Shown piece by piece: positions 8,486-16,378 of a DNA stretch of 45,093 nucleotides. Numbering within the stretch: the first letter of the stretch is position 1; the number at the start of each line of letters is the position of its first letter. The stretch comes from Acidimicrobiia bacterium. Lineage in GTDB: Bacteria; Actinomycetota; Acidimicrobiia; Spongiisociales; ZC4RG35. The stretch covers positions 1 through 45,093 of the forward strand of contig JAICRU010000015.1 in the NCBI GenBank assembly GCA_025937235.1. Direction: 5' to 3'. The notes under the pieces are model-generated. The model did no database searches. It was not told the origin of the DNA and worked only from the letters and a program-made list of their open reading frames with translations. A program made the translations under genes and the position numbers.

Positions 8486-9427
8486 GTGCTGGGGTCGGTC
8501 CTCACCCTCGTCTTCGTGCTCGTGTTCAACTTCTTTCTGTTCCGCGTGGTTCAGACCGATCCGATCGGCTCGCTGTTCCGAGGACGCAACGTCCCACAGG
8601 CGACAATCGACAACCTGCGTGTCGCTTTCGGCTTGGACCAACCGATCGGCACGCAGTTCCTCTACTACCTGAGGGAGACGGCCCAGCTCAACTTCGGCAT
8701 CTCCTATCAGAGCCGTCAACCGGTTTGGGACGAGATCGTCAGGGCGATCCCCGCCACGCTTGCCCTGGTCGGGATCTCGTCGGTCCTCTCCGCCGTTATC
8801 GGCACCCTTGGCGGGATTGTCGCCGCCTGGAGACGGAACACCTGGAAGGACCACTCGATCACGAGCAGCACGATGGTCTTCTATTCGATGCCCGACTTCT
8901 GGCTGGGCATGATCCTGCTTGTCCTGTTCGCCGTGGTGCTGGGGTGGTTTCCGGTGGGCGGGATCACCACCGCCGGGTCCAACGAGACCGGCCTGGCGCG
9001 GCTGATCGACCAGGCGTATCACATGTTCCTCCCCGCTCTGACCCTCACCCTGGCCTATCTGGGCGAATACACCCTGGTCACCAGGAGCTCGCTCCTCGAC
9101 GTCATGGGTGAGGATTACCTCACCGTGGCGCGGGCCAAGGGTCTGCGTGATGTGAGGGTGCGCAACCGCCACGCGGTGCCCAACGCGCTGCTCCCGGTGG
9201 TGACTTTGACGGCGATCAACTTCGGATTCGTCCTCTCCGGGGCAATTGCGGTGGAGGCGGTGTTCTCCTGGCCCGGCCTGGGCAAGGCCACCGCGGACGC
9301 CATCAGGGGACCCGATCTACCCATGCTCCAGGCGCTCTTTCTGCTGTTCAGCGCGGCCGTGATCGTGTTCAACCTGATCGCCGACATCACCTACTCCTGG
9401 CTCGACCCCAGAGTGGAGGAGATTTGA
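8486..9427 (+). CDS. dppB: ABC transporter permease, DppB/OppB-like
   Basis: 313 aa from GTG 8486, with about six membrane spans and the inner-membrane coupling motif EDYLTVARAKGLRDVRVRNRHAVPNALLPVV (EAA loop). The GTG start leaves almost no cytoplasmic N-terminus before the first helix. The same frame is open back to CTG 8432 and would add LTSARATRRGRGRLIGRK, the basic leader typical of the family, with GGAG at 8421-8424 placed correctly. The true start may thus be 8432, a non-standard CTG. Second gene of the importer operon. It overlaps the next gene by 4 bp. Confidence 0.85.
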   Translation: MLGSVLTLVFVLVFNFFLFRVVQTDPIGSLFRGRNVPQATIDNLRVAFGLDQPIGTQFLYYLRETAQLNFGISYQSRQPVWDEIVRAIPATLALVGISSVLSAVIGTLGGIVAAWRRNTWKDHSITSSTMVFYSMPDFWLGMILLVLFAVVLGWFPVGGITTAGSNETGLARLIDQAYHMFLPALTLTLAYLGEYTLVTRSSLLDVMGEDYLTVARAKGLRDVRVRNRHAVPNALLPVVTLTAINFGFVLSGAIAVEAVFSWPGLGKATADAIRGPDLPMLQALFLLFSAAVIVFNLIADITYSWLDPRVEEI

Positions 9428-10317
9428 CCAGTATCGCGATGCAGCGACGCCGGGCGACCGTGTCCAGGGTGTGGGCGCAATTCCGCAGCTCACGTCAGGG
9501 GATGATCGGTCTCGCCGTGCTTCTCGTCTTCGTGGCTGTGGCATTGGCCGCGCCGCTCCTGGCCGACGTGAGGGAACTGAACCCGGTCTACGCCAGAGCG
9601 CAGGGCAACCCGCAGTGGGGACCACCCTCGGTCTTCCCGCCACTGGGAACCGACTACATCCGTCGCTCGGTATGGGCCCAGTTCGTCTGGGGGTCCCGGG
9701 TGAGTCTTTTCGTCGGTCTGGCGGCGACGGTTCTCACCATCCTCATCGGGTCTGTGGTCGGCATCGTCGCCGGCTTCGTGGGCGGAAAGGTCGACGCCGT
9801 CCTCATGAGGGTCACCGAATGGTTCCTCGTGATCCCGTTCCTCCCATTGGCCATTGTCCTCGCCTCGGTGCTGGGTCGGAACGTGTGGAACATCATCTTC
9901 GTGATCGGAATCACCTCCTGGCCATCCACGGCGAGACTGGTGAGGGCGCAGGTCCTCACCGTCAAGCAGCGTCTGTTCGTCGACCGCGCTCGGTCTCTCG
10001 GCGCGGGCGGGGGGCATATCGTGGCACATCACATCCTGCCCAACGTGTCTGGCTTGATCCTGGCCAATGCCACCCTGGCAGTCCCGATCTCCATCCTGAC
10101 CGAGACCACGCTCTCCTTCCTCGGATTGGGCGATCCCACGGCCGCTTCATGGGGAAAGACGCTGGAGGAGGCCTTCGTCAACGGGGCGATGGCCCGTAAT
10201 GCCTGGTGGTACTTCCTCCCGGCCGGCCTGGGCATCCTCGCGGTGGTGCTGGCCTTCACGCTGATCGGCCGGACCCTGGAGGAGATCGCCAATCCCAGGC
10301 TGAGCCGCTCACGATGA
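9424..10317 (+). CDS. dppC: ABC transporter permease, DppC/OppC-like
   Basis: 297 aa from TTG 9424, which overlaps the dppB stop (TTGA) and is preceded by GGAGGAGA. The N-terminal OppC-type segment (SRQGMIGLAVLLVFVAVALAAPLLAD) is present, then LGTDYIRRSVWAQFVWGSRVSLFVGL and the EAA-type loop RLFVDRARSLGAGGGHIVAHHILPNVSGLIL. About six membrane helices. It pairs with the DppB-like permease to form the translocation channel. Translational coupling on both sides (4-bp overlaps) indicates a single operon with fixed subunit ratio. Confidence 0.87.
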   Translation: MTSIAMQRRRATVSRVWAQFRSSRQGMIGLAVLLVFVAVALAAPLLADVRELNPVYARAQGNPQWGPPSVFPPLGTDYIRRSVWAQFVWGSRVSLFVGLAATVLTILIGSVVGIVAGFVGGKVDAVLMRVTEWFLVIPFLPLAIVLASVLGRNVWNIIFVIGITSWPSTARLVRAQVLTVKQRLFVDRARSLGAGGGHIVAHHILPNVSGLILANATLAVPISILTETTLSFLGLGDPTAASWGKTLEEAFVNGAMARNAWWYFLPAGLGILAVVLAFTLIGRTLEEIANPRLSRSR

Positions 10318-11276
10318 GCGACTCCCTGCTCTCTATTCGTGATCTGAGCATCACCTATCACACCCAGGGTCGTGCCGTGCCCGCGGTGCGGCGAGTGAGC
10401 CTCGACATCGAGAAGGGCGGCTCTCTGGGTCTCGCCGGGGAGTCGGGCTGCGGCAAGTCGACTCTGGCCAACTCCATCCTCCGCCTGCTGCCGGCCGGCA
10501 CCGAGGTCACCGGCCACATCACACTCGACGGCAAGGACGTGCTCGGCTTGACGCCCGGCGGTCTCAGGGCGGTCCGTTGGACGGCCGGCGCCATCGTGTT
10601 CCAGGGGGCTCTGCACGCGCTCAACCCGGTGCAGACGGTCGGGGACCAGATAGCCGAGCCGATGTCGCTGCATCGCACCGTTGCCGACGACGACGCCGCC
10701 AAGGTTCGGGTGGTGGAGCTCCTGAGACGGGTGGGACTGCCGGCAGCACGAGCCGAGTCGTTTCCGCACGAGCTCTCCGGCGGCCAGCGTCAGCGGGTGC
10801 TCATCGCCATGGCTCTGGCATGTGATCCCCAACTGCTCATCGCCGACGAGCCGACCACGGCCCTGGACCTCATGGTGCAGGCGCAGGTGCTGGCGCTGCT
10901 CGAAGACCTCAAGGAGGAGCGGGACCTCACCCTTCTCTTCATCACGCACGACCTGTCGGTCCTCACCTATGCCTGCGAGCGCCTGGCGGTGATGTACGCC
11001 GGCCGGATCGTCGAAGAAGGGCCGGCCTGGGAGGTGTTCGAGAACGGCTCACATCCGTACACGCGGGCGCTCGCAGCCGCGTTCCCGACCATCGGTGACG
11101 AGGGGTCGCGCATGGCTCCGTCCGGGCTGGGGGGAGACCCACCCACCCCCGGTGACCTTCCCGGCGGATGTCCCTTCCATCCCCGGTGCCCGCTCGCCCA
11201 TGACGCCTGCCTGCCCGCCGAGCCCGAACTCCGGGTCTCGGGTGAAGCCAGGAGAGCCGCATGCGTGCTGGTGTGA
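10314..11276 (+). CDS. dppD: ABC transporter ATP-binding protein, DppD/OppD-like
   Basis: 320 aa from ATG 10314, which overlaps the dppC stop (ATGA). A longer in-frame extension upstream is rejected because it would lie inside dppC. Walker A GESGCGKST at 42-50, signature LSGGQRQR, Walker B LLIADEPTTALD and the switch histidine region LLFITHDLSVLTYACERLAVMYAGRIVEEG. The C-terminal oligopeptide-transporter extension with CPFHPRCPLAHDAC, typical of DppD/OppD and in some homologues an Fe-S site, is complete. Supplies ATP hydrolysis with the DppF-like partner. Confidence 0.9.
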   Translation: MSDSLLSIRDLSITYHTQGRAVPAVRRVSLDIEKGGSLGLAGESGCGKSTLANSILRLLPAGTEVTGHITLDGKDVLGLTPGGLRAVRWTAGAIVFQGALHALNPVQTVGDQIAEPMSLHRTVADDDAAKVRVVELLRRVGLPAARAESFPHELSGGQRQRVLIAMALACDPQLLIADEPTTALDLMVQAQVLALLEDLKEERDLTLLFITHDLSVLTYACERLAVMYAGRIVEEGPAWEVFENGSHPYTRALAAAFPTIGDEGSRMAPSGLGGDPPTPGDLPGGCPFHPRCPLAHDACLPAEPELRVSGEARRAACVLV

Positions 11277-12259
11277 CGCCCCTGGTCGAGGTCGAGGACC
11301 TCCATGTCCACTTCGGGGCGGCCAGGGCGGTGGACGGTGCGTCGGTGCATGTCCTGCCGGGCGAGGTGCTGGCACTGGTCGGTGAGTCGGGATCCGGCAA
11401 GACCACCCTGATCCGCGCCATCCAGGGTCTGCAGAAACCCACCTCCGGCACCATTCGGGTCGATGGTGCCGGCGGGTCCTCACCCGGAAAGGTGCAAACC
11501 ATCTTCAACCCGAGTGTCCAGATGGTGTTTCAGGACCCCACCGGGGCGCTCAACCCGCGCCAGACGATCTATGAGATCGTGGCCGAAGGGTTGAGGATCA
11601 AGGGTGAAGCCGGGGGCGAGGCCGAACAGGTGTGGGCAGCATTGTCACGGGCCGGCCTGCGCCCACCGGAGCGATTCTTCCCCATGTATCCACACGAGGT
11701 ATCGGGTGGCCAGCGGCAACGGGTAGTCATAGCCGGGGCAATGGTGATGGAGCCCCGTCTCCTCCTTGCCGACGAGCCCGTGGCCAGCCTCGACGCATCG
11801 ATCCGTGGCGAGATCCTCGCCCTGATGCGTCGTCTCGTCGACGAGACCGGGCTGGCCATCCTGGTGGTGACCCACGACCTCGGCTTGGCCTGGAACATCG
11901 CCGACCGGGTGGCGGTCATGTATCTGGGCCGGATAGTCGAGACCGGGCCGACAGAGCAGATCCTGGAGGACCCAAGACACCCTTACACCCGGGCACTCCT
12001 GTCGGTGGTGCCCGAGACGAGGGAGATGGAACAGCAGATCCTCACCGGCGAGATCCCCGACCCGGCTCGCATCCCGCCTGGTTGCCGCTTCCATCCCCGC
12101 TGCCCTCTCCTTCAGTCGGGCATCCTCCCCGAGACCATCTCCTCACGCTGCCCGACCGACGACCCCGGCCCCACCCCTCTCGAAGCCGTTTCCGCGGCTG
12201 CATGTTGGGCGGTGACCAGCGGGGCCGGGCCGAGCGCGCTCTGGGCTAGCCCGGGATAG
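11261..12259 (+). CDS. dppF: ABC transporter ATP-binding protein, DppF/OppF-like
   Basis: 332 aa from ATG 11261. An alternative GTG at 11273 would give the 4-bp coupled overlap seen elsewhere in this operon and a protein four residues shorter. Walker A GESGSGKTT at 41-49, signature VSGGQRQR, Walker B LLLADEPVASLD, and the C-terminal CRFHPRCPLLQSG motif. The region between Walker A and the Q-loop carries an SSPGKVQTIFNPSVQMVFQDPTGALNPRQ segment typical of DppF. Last gene of the importer operon. Its 3' end overlaps the convergent kinase gene by 14 bp. Confidence 0.9.
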   Translation: MRAGVTPLVEVEDLHVHFGAARAVDGASVHVLPGEVLALVGESGSGKTTLIRAIQGLQKPTSGTIRVDGAGGSSPGKVQTIFNPSVQMVFQDPTGALNPRQTIYEIVAEGLRIKGEAGGEAEQVWAALSRAGLRPPERFFPMYPHEVSGGQRQRVVIAGAMVMEPRLLLADEPVASLDASIRGEILALMRRLVDETGLAILVVTHDLGLAWNIADRVAVMYLGRIVETGPTEQILEDPRHPYTRALLSVVPETREMEQQILTGEIPDPARIPPGCRFHPRCPLLQSGILPETISSRCPTDDPGPTPLEAVSAAACWAVTSGAGPSALWASPG

Positions 12260-14051
12260 GGAGCTCCAGCCGAAAGATCGACCCGTGGTCGTAGCGGTAT
12301 TCGAGATCACCGCCCATGACTCGGGCCAGGCTCCTGGCCACTGCCAGCCCGAGGCCTACCGAGTTCGGGTTGCGGCCGTTCCCCTCGGCCCGGTCGAAGG
12401 GTTGGAACATGGTGGCCACCCGCGCCGGTGGGATCGGCCCGCCCGAGTCCCACACCTCGATCGAGGCCATCCCGGAGTGTGCCAGGACCGTGACTGCGAC
12501 CTCGTTTCCACCGTATCTGATGGCATTGGAGATGAGGTTGCGGATGATCTGGCGGAGCCGGGCCGGATCGGCCCAGACGGTGGCGTCGCCGGTCCATTCG
12601 ATGGCCTTCCCGCTGTCACGGCCGGTCGTCTCCGCCAGGTCGGCGATGTGCTCTGAGACGTTGACGATGGCCGGATAGACCGTCATCGTCCCCGCCTCCA
12701 GCCTGGTGACCGTGAGCAGGTCGTCGACGATCGCAGATATGTCCGCCGACTGGCTGGCTATGAGACGCACCAAGGATCGGGCCTCGTCTGGCTCGAACAT
12801 GTCCCACGATTCCGACAGCTCGGTGGCGAACCCGAGAACCGCGGCCAGGGGAGTGCGCAATTCATGGCTGATGCTGGCCAGGAACTCACGTTTCTCCTTG
12901 TCCAGGGCCTCCAACTCGGAAACCCGCACGTTGGCCAGGTCGGCCTCTTGGCGGGCCCGCTCCACCTGGAAGCGTGTAGCCACCAGCCGGGCCCGGCGCT
13001 CGGCCTGGTCGGTGTGCAGGGCACCGTCGAGTCGGTGGTAGTCGCGATGGCAGGCCAGCGCAGCGGCATGGTCTCCCCAGGCCTCGAGCAAGTCGGCGCG
13101 CAGGCCCGTCGCTCTGACCAACAGACGTTTCATGTCGAGTCGCTTGCTGCGGTCGGCGGCATCCTCGATCAGGACGGACGCCTCGTCGAGCCTCCCGGCT
13201 CTGAGCAGCCACCCGGCACGATCGAGGATGATCTCGATGCCGAGCTGGTCCAACCCGCCGGATGTGGCTTCGGCCTCGGCCTTGGCCGCCAGCTCTGTCG
13301 CTGCCTCGCCAAGCCCCTTGGAGGCCATCACCTGGGCCATGAGCGCCTTCCCGTAAGCACGGGTGTGCCGTCCGTCTTCACCCAGCCGATCTCCTCGTTC
13401 GATGGTCTCCTCTGCGATCCTCCCGACCCGCTCGATCAGCGCCATCCTGTGCGGCTCGTCGGCGGTGGCCGATAGCGTCAGGAGCTCGTAGCCCTGATTG
13501 ATCCGGGTGGTGCCCACCCTGAGCGGGTCACCGATGCGAAAGTAGATCTTCTCGGCCTGCTCGAAGAGGTCCAGCGCCTCCTCGTGCCGGCCTTCGTGGC
13601 TGAGGGCAATCCCGGTCAGGTTCATCAACAGCCCGGCCCCCAGCTCGTCATTGGCCAGTTTCAGAGGAGCTCGTGCTCGTTCGAGATACTCCAGCGCGGT
13701 GGTCGTGTCGCCCACATCACCGTAGAGATCACCGATCGCCATGAGGGCATTGGCGATGCCGCCCAGTTCACCCTCGAGCTCGAACTGGGCGCGGGCCGAG
13801 AGTTGCGAGTCGAGCGCCTCGTCGAGTCTCCCCATCGAGCTGAGGGCCCAGCCACGGTGGTGGAGCGCCCAGCCCCGGGCGGTCCCGTCACCGAGCGCGG
13901 TTGCCAGAGCGATGGCTTCGTCGGCCACCTCTACCGCCTCGGTGCAGTCGAATTCGTACAGGGCCGAGCTCAGCTCGTTCAGGGCGGCGACCCGCTCGGC
14001 GTCGTCGGTGGCCTCGGCCACTCGCGTCCGCTTGATCGAAAGGGCGTCCAT
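12246..14051 (-). CDS. Soluble TPR-repeat sensor histidine kinase, orphan
   Basis: 601 aa, with no signal peptide or membrane helix. Residues 15-345 are TPR-like helical repeats (for example ALHHRGWALSSMGRLDEALDSQLSARAQF, LEYLERARAPLKLANDELGAGLLMNLTGIALSHEGRHEEALDLFEQAEKIY). A coiled coil at about 350-390 leads into the HisKA box FLASISHELRTPLAAVLGF with phospho-accepting His396. The HATPase domain has NLISNAIRYGG (N box), DSGGPIPP (G1) and NSVGLGLAVARSLARVMGG (G2). The sensing input is therefore probably a cytoplasmic protein or ligand bound by the TPR array. No response regulator is adjacent. It lies 37 bp downstream of the sarcosine-oxidase-like gene on the same strand and may be its last operon member. 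Confidence 0.87.
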   Translation of the reverse strand: MDALSIKRTRVAEATDDAERVAALNELSSALYEFDCTEAVEVADEAIALATALGDGTARGWALHHRGWALSSMGRLDEALDSQLSARAQFELEGELGGIANALMAIGDLYGDVGDTTTALEYLERARAPLKLANDELGAGLLMNLTGIALSHEGRHEEALDLFEQAEKIYFRIGDPLRVGTTRINQGYELLTLSATADEPHRMALIERVGRIAEETIERGDRLGEDGRHTRAYGKALMAQVMASKGLGEAATELAAKAEAEATSGGLDQLGIEIILDRAGWLLRAGRLDEASVLIEDAADRSKRLDMKRLLVRATGLRADLLEAWGDHAAALACHRDYHRLDGALHTDQAERRARLVATRFQVERARQEADLANVRVSELEALDKEKREFLASISHELRTPLAAVLGFATELSESWDMFEPDEARSLVRLIASQSADISAIVDDLLTVTRLEAGTMTVYPAIVNVSEHIADLAETTGRDSGKAIEWTGDATVWADPARLRQIIRNLISNAIRYGGNEVAVTVLAHSGMASIEVWDSGGPIPPARVATMFQPFDRAEGNGRNPNSVGLGLAVARSLARVMGGDLEYRYDHGSIFRLELPIPG

Positions 14052-14088
14052 CTAGTGAGGAATCGGCCTCAAACAGGCCCTGGTTGAG

Positions 14089-15252
14089 CTACACCATGTA
14101 AGACCGGATCGGGCTCTCCTCGGCCAGGATGGGGCGGTCTGCCCGGAATGGGCTGATGTCGTGGTCGGTCGCATCATCGAGGGCCAGGTCGACCAGGATC
14201 TTGCCGAGCAAGGAGGCGAATTTGAAGGCGTGACCGGCCCCCACCACGGCGTAGATGTTCTCGGTGCCCGGAACCCGGTCGACGATGAAGTCACGATCCG
14301 GGGTCAGGGTGTAGAGACATGTCTTCGCCACGCGCACCGGCCCGGCGGCGCCGGGAAGGTATCGGGCGGCGAACCCGGAGACCGCGTCGGTCACATCGGA
14401 TCTTGGTTGGAACGACCGGGTCTCGGGATCGGTGAGGATCTCACAGCGGTCCCAAGCGACCTTCACGGCTCGCTCACCGAAGACGGGGAACCCATAGAAC
14501 GATGGCTCGTCCATCCAGATCCAGATCGGGAATCTGCTGGGATGGAACTGGAGCAGGTCGCGAGGATCGAGATAAACCACCTGTTCCAGCGTCACCTGGA
14601 GAGGGACCCGAAAGCCCAGACCGGCCAGCAATGGTGCGGTCCAGGCTCCGGCGGCGATGATGAGCGAGCCGACCCTCTCCGACCGTCCGCCTACCAGCAT
14701 CTCGACCTCACCGTCCACCTCGCGGATGCTCCCCACCTCCGAACCATCCATCAGTGTGGCCCCGTGCTCCACCGCCAGCCGACGATGCGTCGAGTTGGCC
14801 CGTGATGCCATCGCGATTCCCGATCGCTCCTGGAACAAGGCCATTACGTCGTCGTTCAGACGCCACTGCGGCCACCTCTTCATCACCCCACCGGCGTCCA
14901 GCTCCTCGAATTGGACCCCGGCGGCCGACATCGACGCCCGGTAGTCCTCGAGACCGATCGCCGCGTCCTGGGGAGCGAGATCGAGGCCTCCCGTCGTCAA
15001 CACCAAGGGCTCTCCCGAATCGACTTCCACCTCTTCCCAGGCCAGGTATGCGGCCTTGGCCAGCTCGACATAACCCGGGGTGTGATAGGAAAGGCGGATG
15101 ATGCGGCTGTGGTCTTCGGACCCTCCCCTGACATGGCCCAGACTGAACTGCTCCACACCGAGGACGTCTCCCCCGACACGACGGGAGGCCCAGTAGACGG
15201 CAGCGCTCCCGATCCCCCCCAGCCCGAGTACGCCGACCCGGAAATCCGTCAC
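14089..15252 (-). CDS. FAD-dependent amine oxidase of the monomeric sarcosine oxidase / N-methyltryptophan oxidase family
   Basis: 387 aa, the family's usual length. Rossmann motif VGVLGLGGIGSAAVYWASRRVG at residues 6-27, then GSEDHSRIIRLSY, which matches the family's conserved G(S/G)S..HSRIIR segment. Cys312 in KTCLYTLTPDRDFIVDRVPG is at the position that carries the covalent 8alpha-S-cysteinyl flavin in monomeric sarcosine oxidase. These enzymes oxidise N-methyl amines to the demethylated amine plus formaldehyde and H2O2. The ATG overlaps the stop of the upstream Rieske oxygenase gene, so the two are translationally coupled. Plausible sequence: Rieske enzyme removes one methyl group, this enzyme the next. 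The substrate itself is not proven. Confidence 0.85.
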   Translation of the reverse strand: MTDFRVGVLGLGGIGSAAVYWASRRVGGDVLGVEQFSLGHVRGGSEDHSRIIRLSYHTPGYVELAKAAYLAWEEVEVDSGEPLVLTTGGLDLAPQDAAIGLEDYRASMSAAGVQFEELDAGGVMKRWPQWRLNDDVMALFQERSGIAMASRANSTHRRLAVEHGATLMDGSEVGSIREVDGEVEMLVGGRSERVGSLIIAAGAWTAPLLAGLGFRVPLQVTLEQVVYLDPRDLLQFHPSRFPIWIWMDEPSFYGFPVFGERAVKVAWDRCEILTDPETRSFQPRSDVTDAVSGFAARYLPGAAGPVRVAKTCLYTLTPDRDFIVDRVPGTENIYAVVGAGHAFKFASLLGKILVDLALDDATDHDISPFRADRPILAEESPIRSYMV

Positions 15253-16349
15253 ATCAGCCCGTCGAGATATCGACGGATGTCCATGGAATAGTCCTCCATC
15301 GGGGCATAGAAGCCGGTGGTGAACCTGCGTGACGTCATGCCTCTCTGCACCGACTCGCAGATCTTCCAGTCCTGGCGATTGACCATGTCCCAGAACTCGA
15401 CGGCATCCGACGGGTCGAAATCCGCCTTCCCCATTTCGTCGGGGTGGAAGAGAAAGTCACAGACAACCGTGGTCCGGTCCGCCTGGTGCGGCCAGAGTGT
15501 GAAGGCCGCCACGTGATCAGCCGACAGGCTGAGCATGAGGTTGGGGTAGACGAGCTGCCCCTTGTGCCGTTCCTGTTCGTCGGGGCTCAGACCGGGGAAC
15601 GGCGAGCGGTTGGTGGTCCCGGTGGAGGTGAAGGTCCAAGCCCCCTCCCGATGGGGGATGCCCCGCTCCCAGTCGAGGTCGGAGCCACCCCGCCGGCGGA
15701 AGGCCGGGACCAGCTCCACGAGCTCCGGATGGACCGGCCCGCAGTGGTAACACTCGTTGTAGTTCTCGACGATCGCCTTCCAGTTCGCCGCAACCGGGTA
15801 GACGATGCGGGCCCCGATCCTGAGCTCGGCCAATGGGTAGTTGGAGAGATAGCCGTCGGGCTCCTGTAACTGCCCCGTGACCGGCTCTCCGCCCGTCGGC
15901 TCGAGATGTACCCACAGGAACCCGGCCCAGGCATCCACCCCGACGTGGTGAAGGGGCAGGTCATCCATGCGGAGCCCATCCTCCTCGTCGAGGAAGGGGG
16001 CCGCGCGCAGCCTGCCGTCGAACGAGTAGGTCCAGGCATGGTAGGGGCATTGGATGGCGCCCCTGAAGGTGCCGGTCGGACCCGCCTCGGGCTGTGACGG
16101 CTTGCCCAAGGCATCGGTCAACTGCGAACCGCGGTGCCGGCAGAGATTCACATATGCGGACAAATCGCCCGATCGGGTCCTGATGACGATGACCGATTCA
16201 CCAACCACGTCACAGACGAGATGATCACCTGGATCGGGTATCTCCTCGGTGCGGCCGACGCAGAACCATTGCCTTTCGAAGACGCCGGCGACTTCTCTGG
16301 CGTACCAATCAGCTTCCACATATCGATCCCGATGAAGCGTCGGCTCCAT
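15249..16349 (-). CDS. Rieske non-heme iron oxygenase, alpha subunit (GbcA/CntA-like)
   Basis: 366 aa. The [2Fe-2S] Rieske site is complete: Cys70-X-His72 (LCRHRGSQL) and Cys101-X2-His104 (CPYHAWTY). The mononuclear iron site is seen in ENYNECYHCGPVHPEL (His202, His207), with a downstream acidic ligand expected near FDPSDAVEFWDMVNRQDW. This YNECYHC arrangement is found in oxygenases acting on quaternary amines (glycine betaine, carnitine, stachydrine) rather than aromatics. A reductase gene is not adjacent and must be elsewhere. Operator copy 2 lies 14 bp upstream of the start. The neighbours CocE-type hydrolase (upstream) and sarcosine-oxidase-like gene (downstream, overlapping) support N-demethylation. 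Confidence 0.87.
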   Translation of the reverse strand: MEPTLHRDRYVEADWYAREVAGVFERQWFCVGRTEEIPDPGDHLVCDVVGESVIVIRTRSGDLSAYVNLCRHRGSQLTDALGKPSQPEAGPTGTFRGAIQCPYHAWTYSFDGRLRAAPFLDEEDGLRMDDLPLHHVGVDAWAGFLWVHLEPTGGEPVTGQLQEPDGYLSNYPLAELRIGARIVYPVAANWKAIVENYNECYHCGPVHPELVELVPAFRRRGGSDLDWERGIPHREGAWTFTSTGTTNRSPFPGLSPDEQERHKGQLVYPNLMLSLSADHVAAFTLWPHQADRTTVVCDFLFHPDEMGKADFDPSDAVEFWDMVNRQDWKICESVQRGMTSRRFTTGFYAPMEDYSMDIRRYLDGLM

Positions 16350-16362
16350 GGGCGGAGGCTAG

Positions 16363-16378
16363 TTGAACGGCGGTTCAG
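16363..16378. promoter_or_regulatory. Operator copy 2: palindrome TTGAACGGCGGTTCAG
   Basis: On the minus strand it reads CTGAACCGCCGTTCAA, 12 of 16 bases of the consensus, with symmetric core TGAAC-N4-GTTCA. It sits between the CocE-type gene (stop overlaps the site) and the Rieske gene start at 16349, so it would control the Rieske/sarcosine-oxidase pair independently of the hydrolase. Weakest of the seven copies by base match, but symmetric. Confidence 0.6.
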
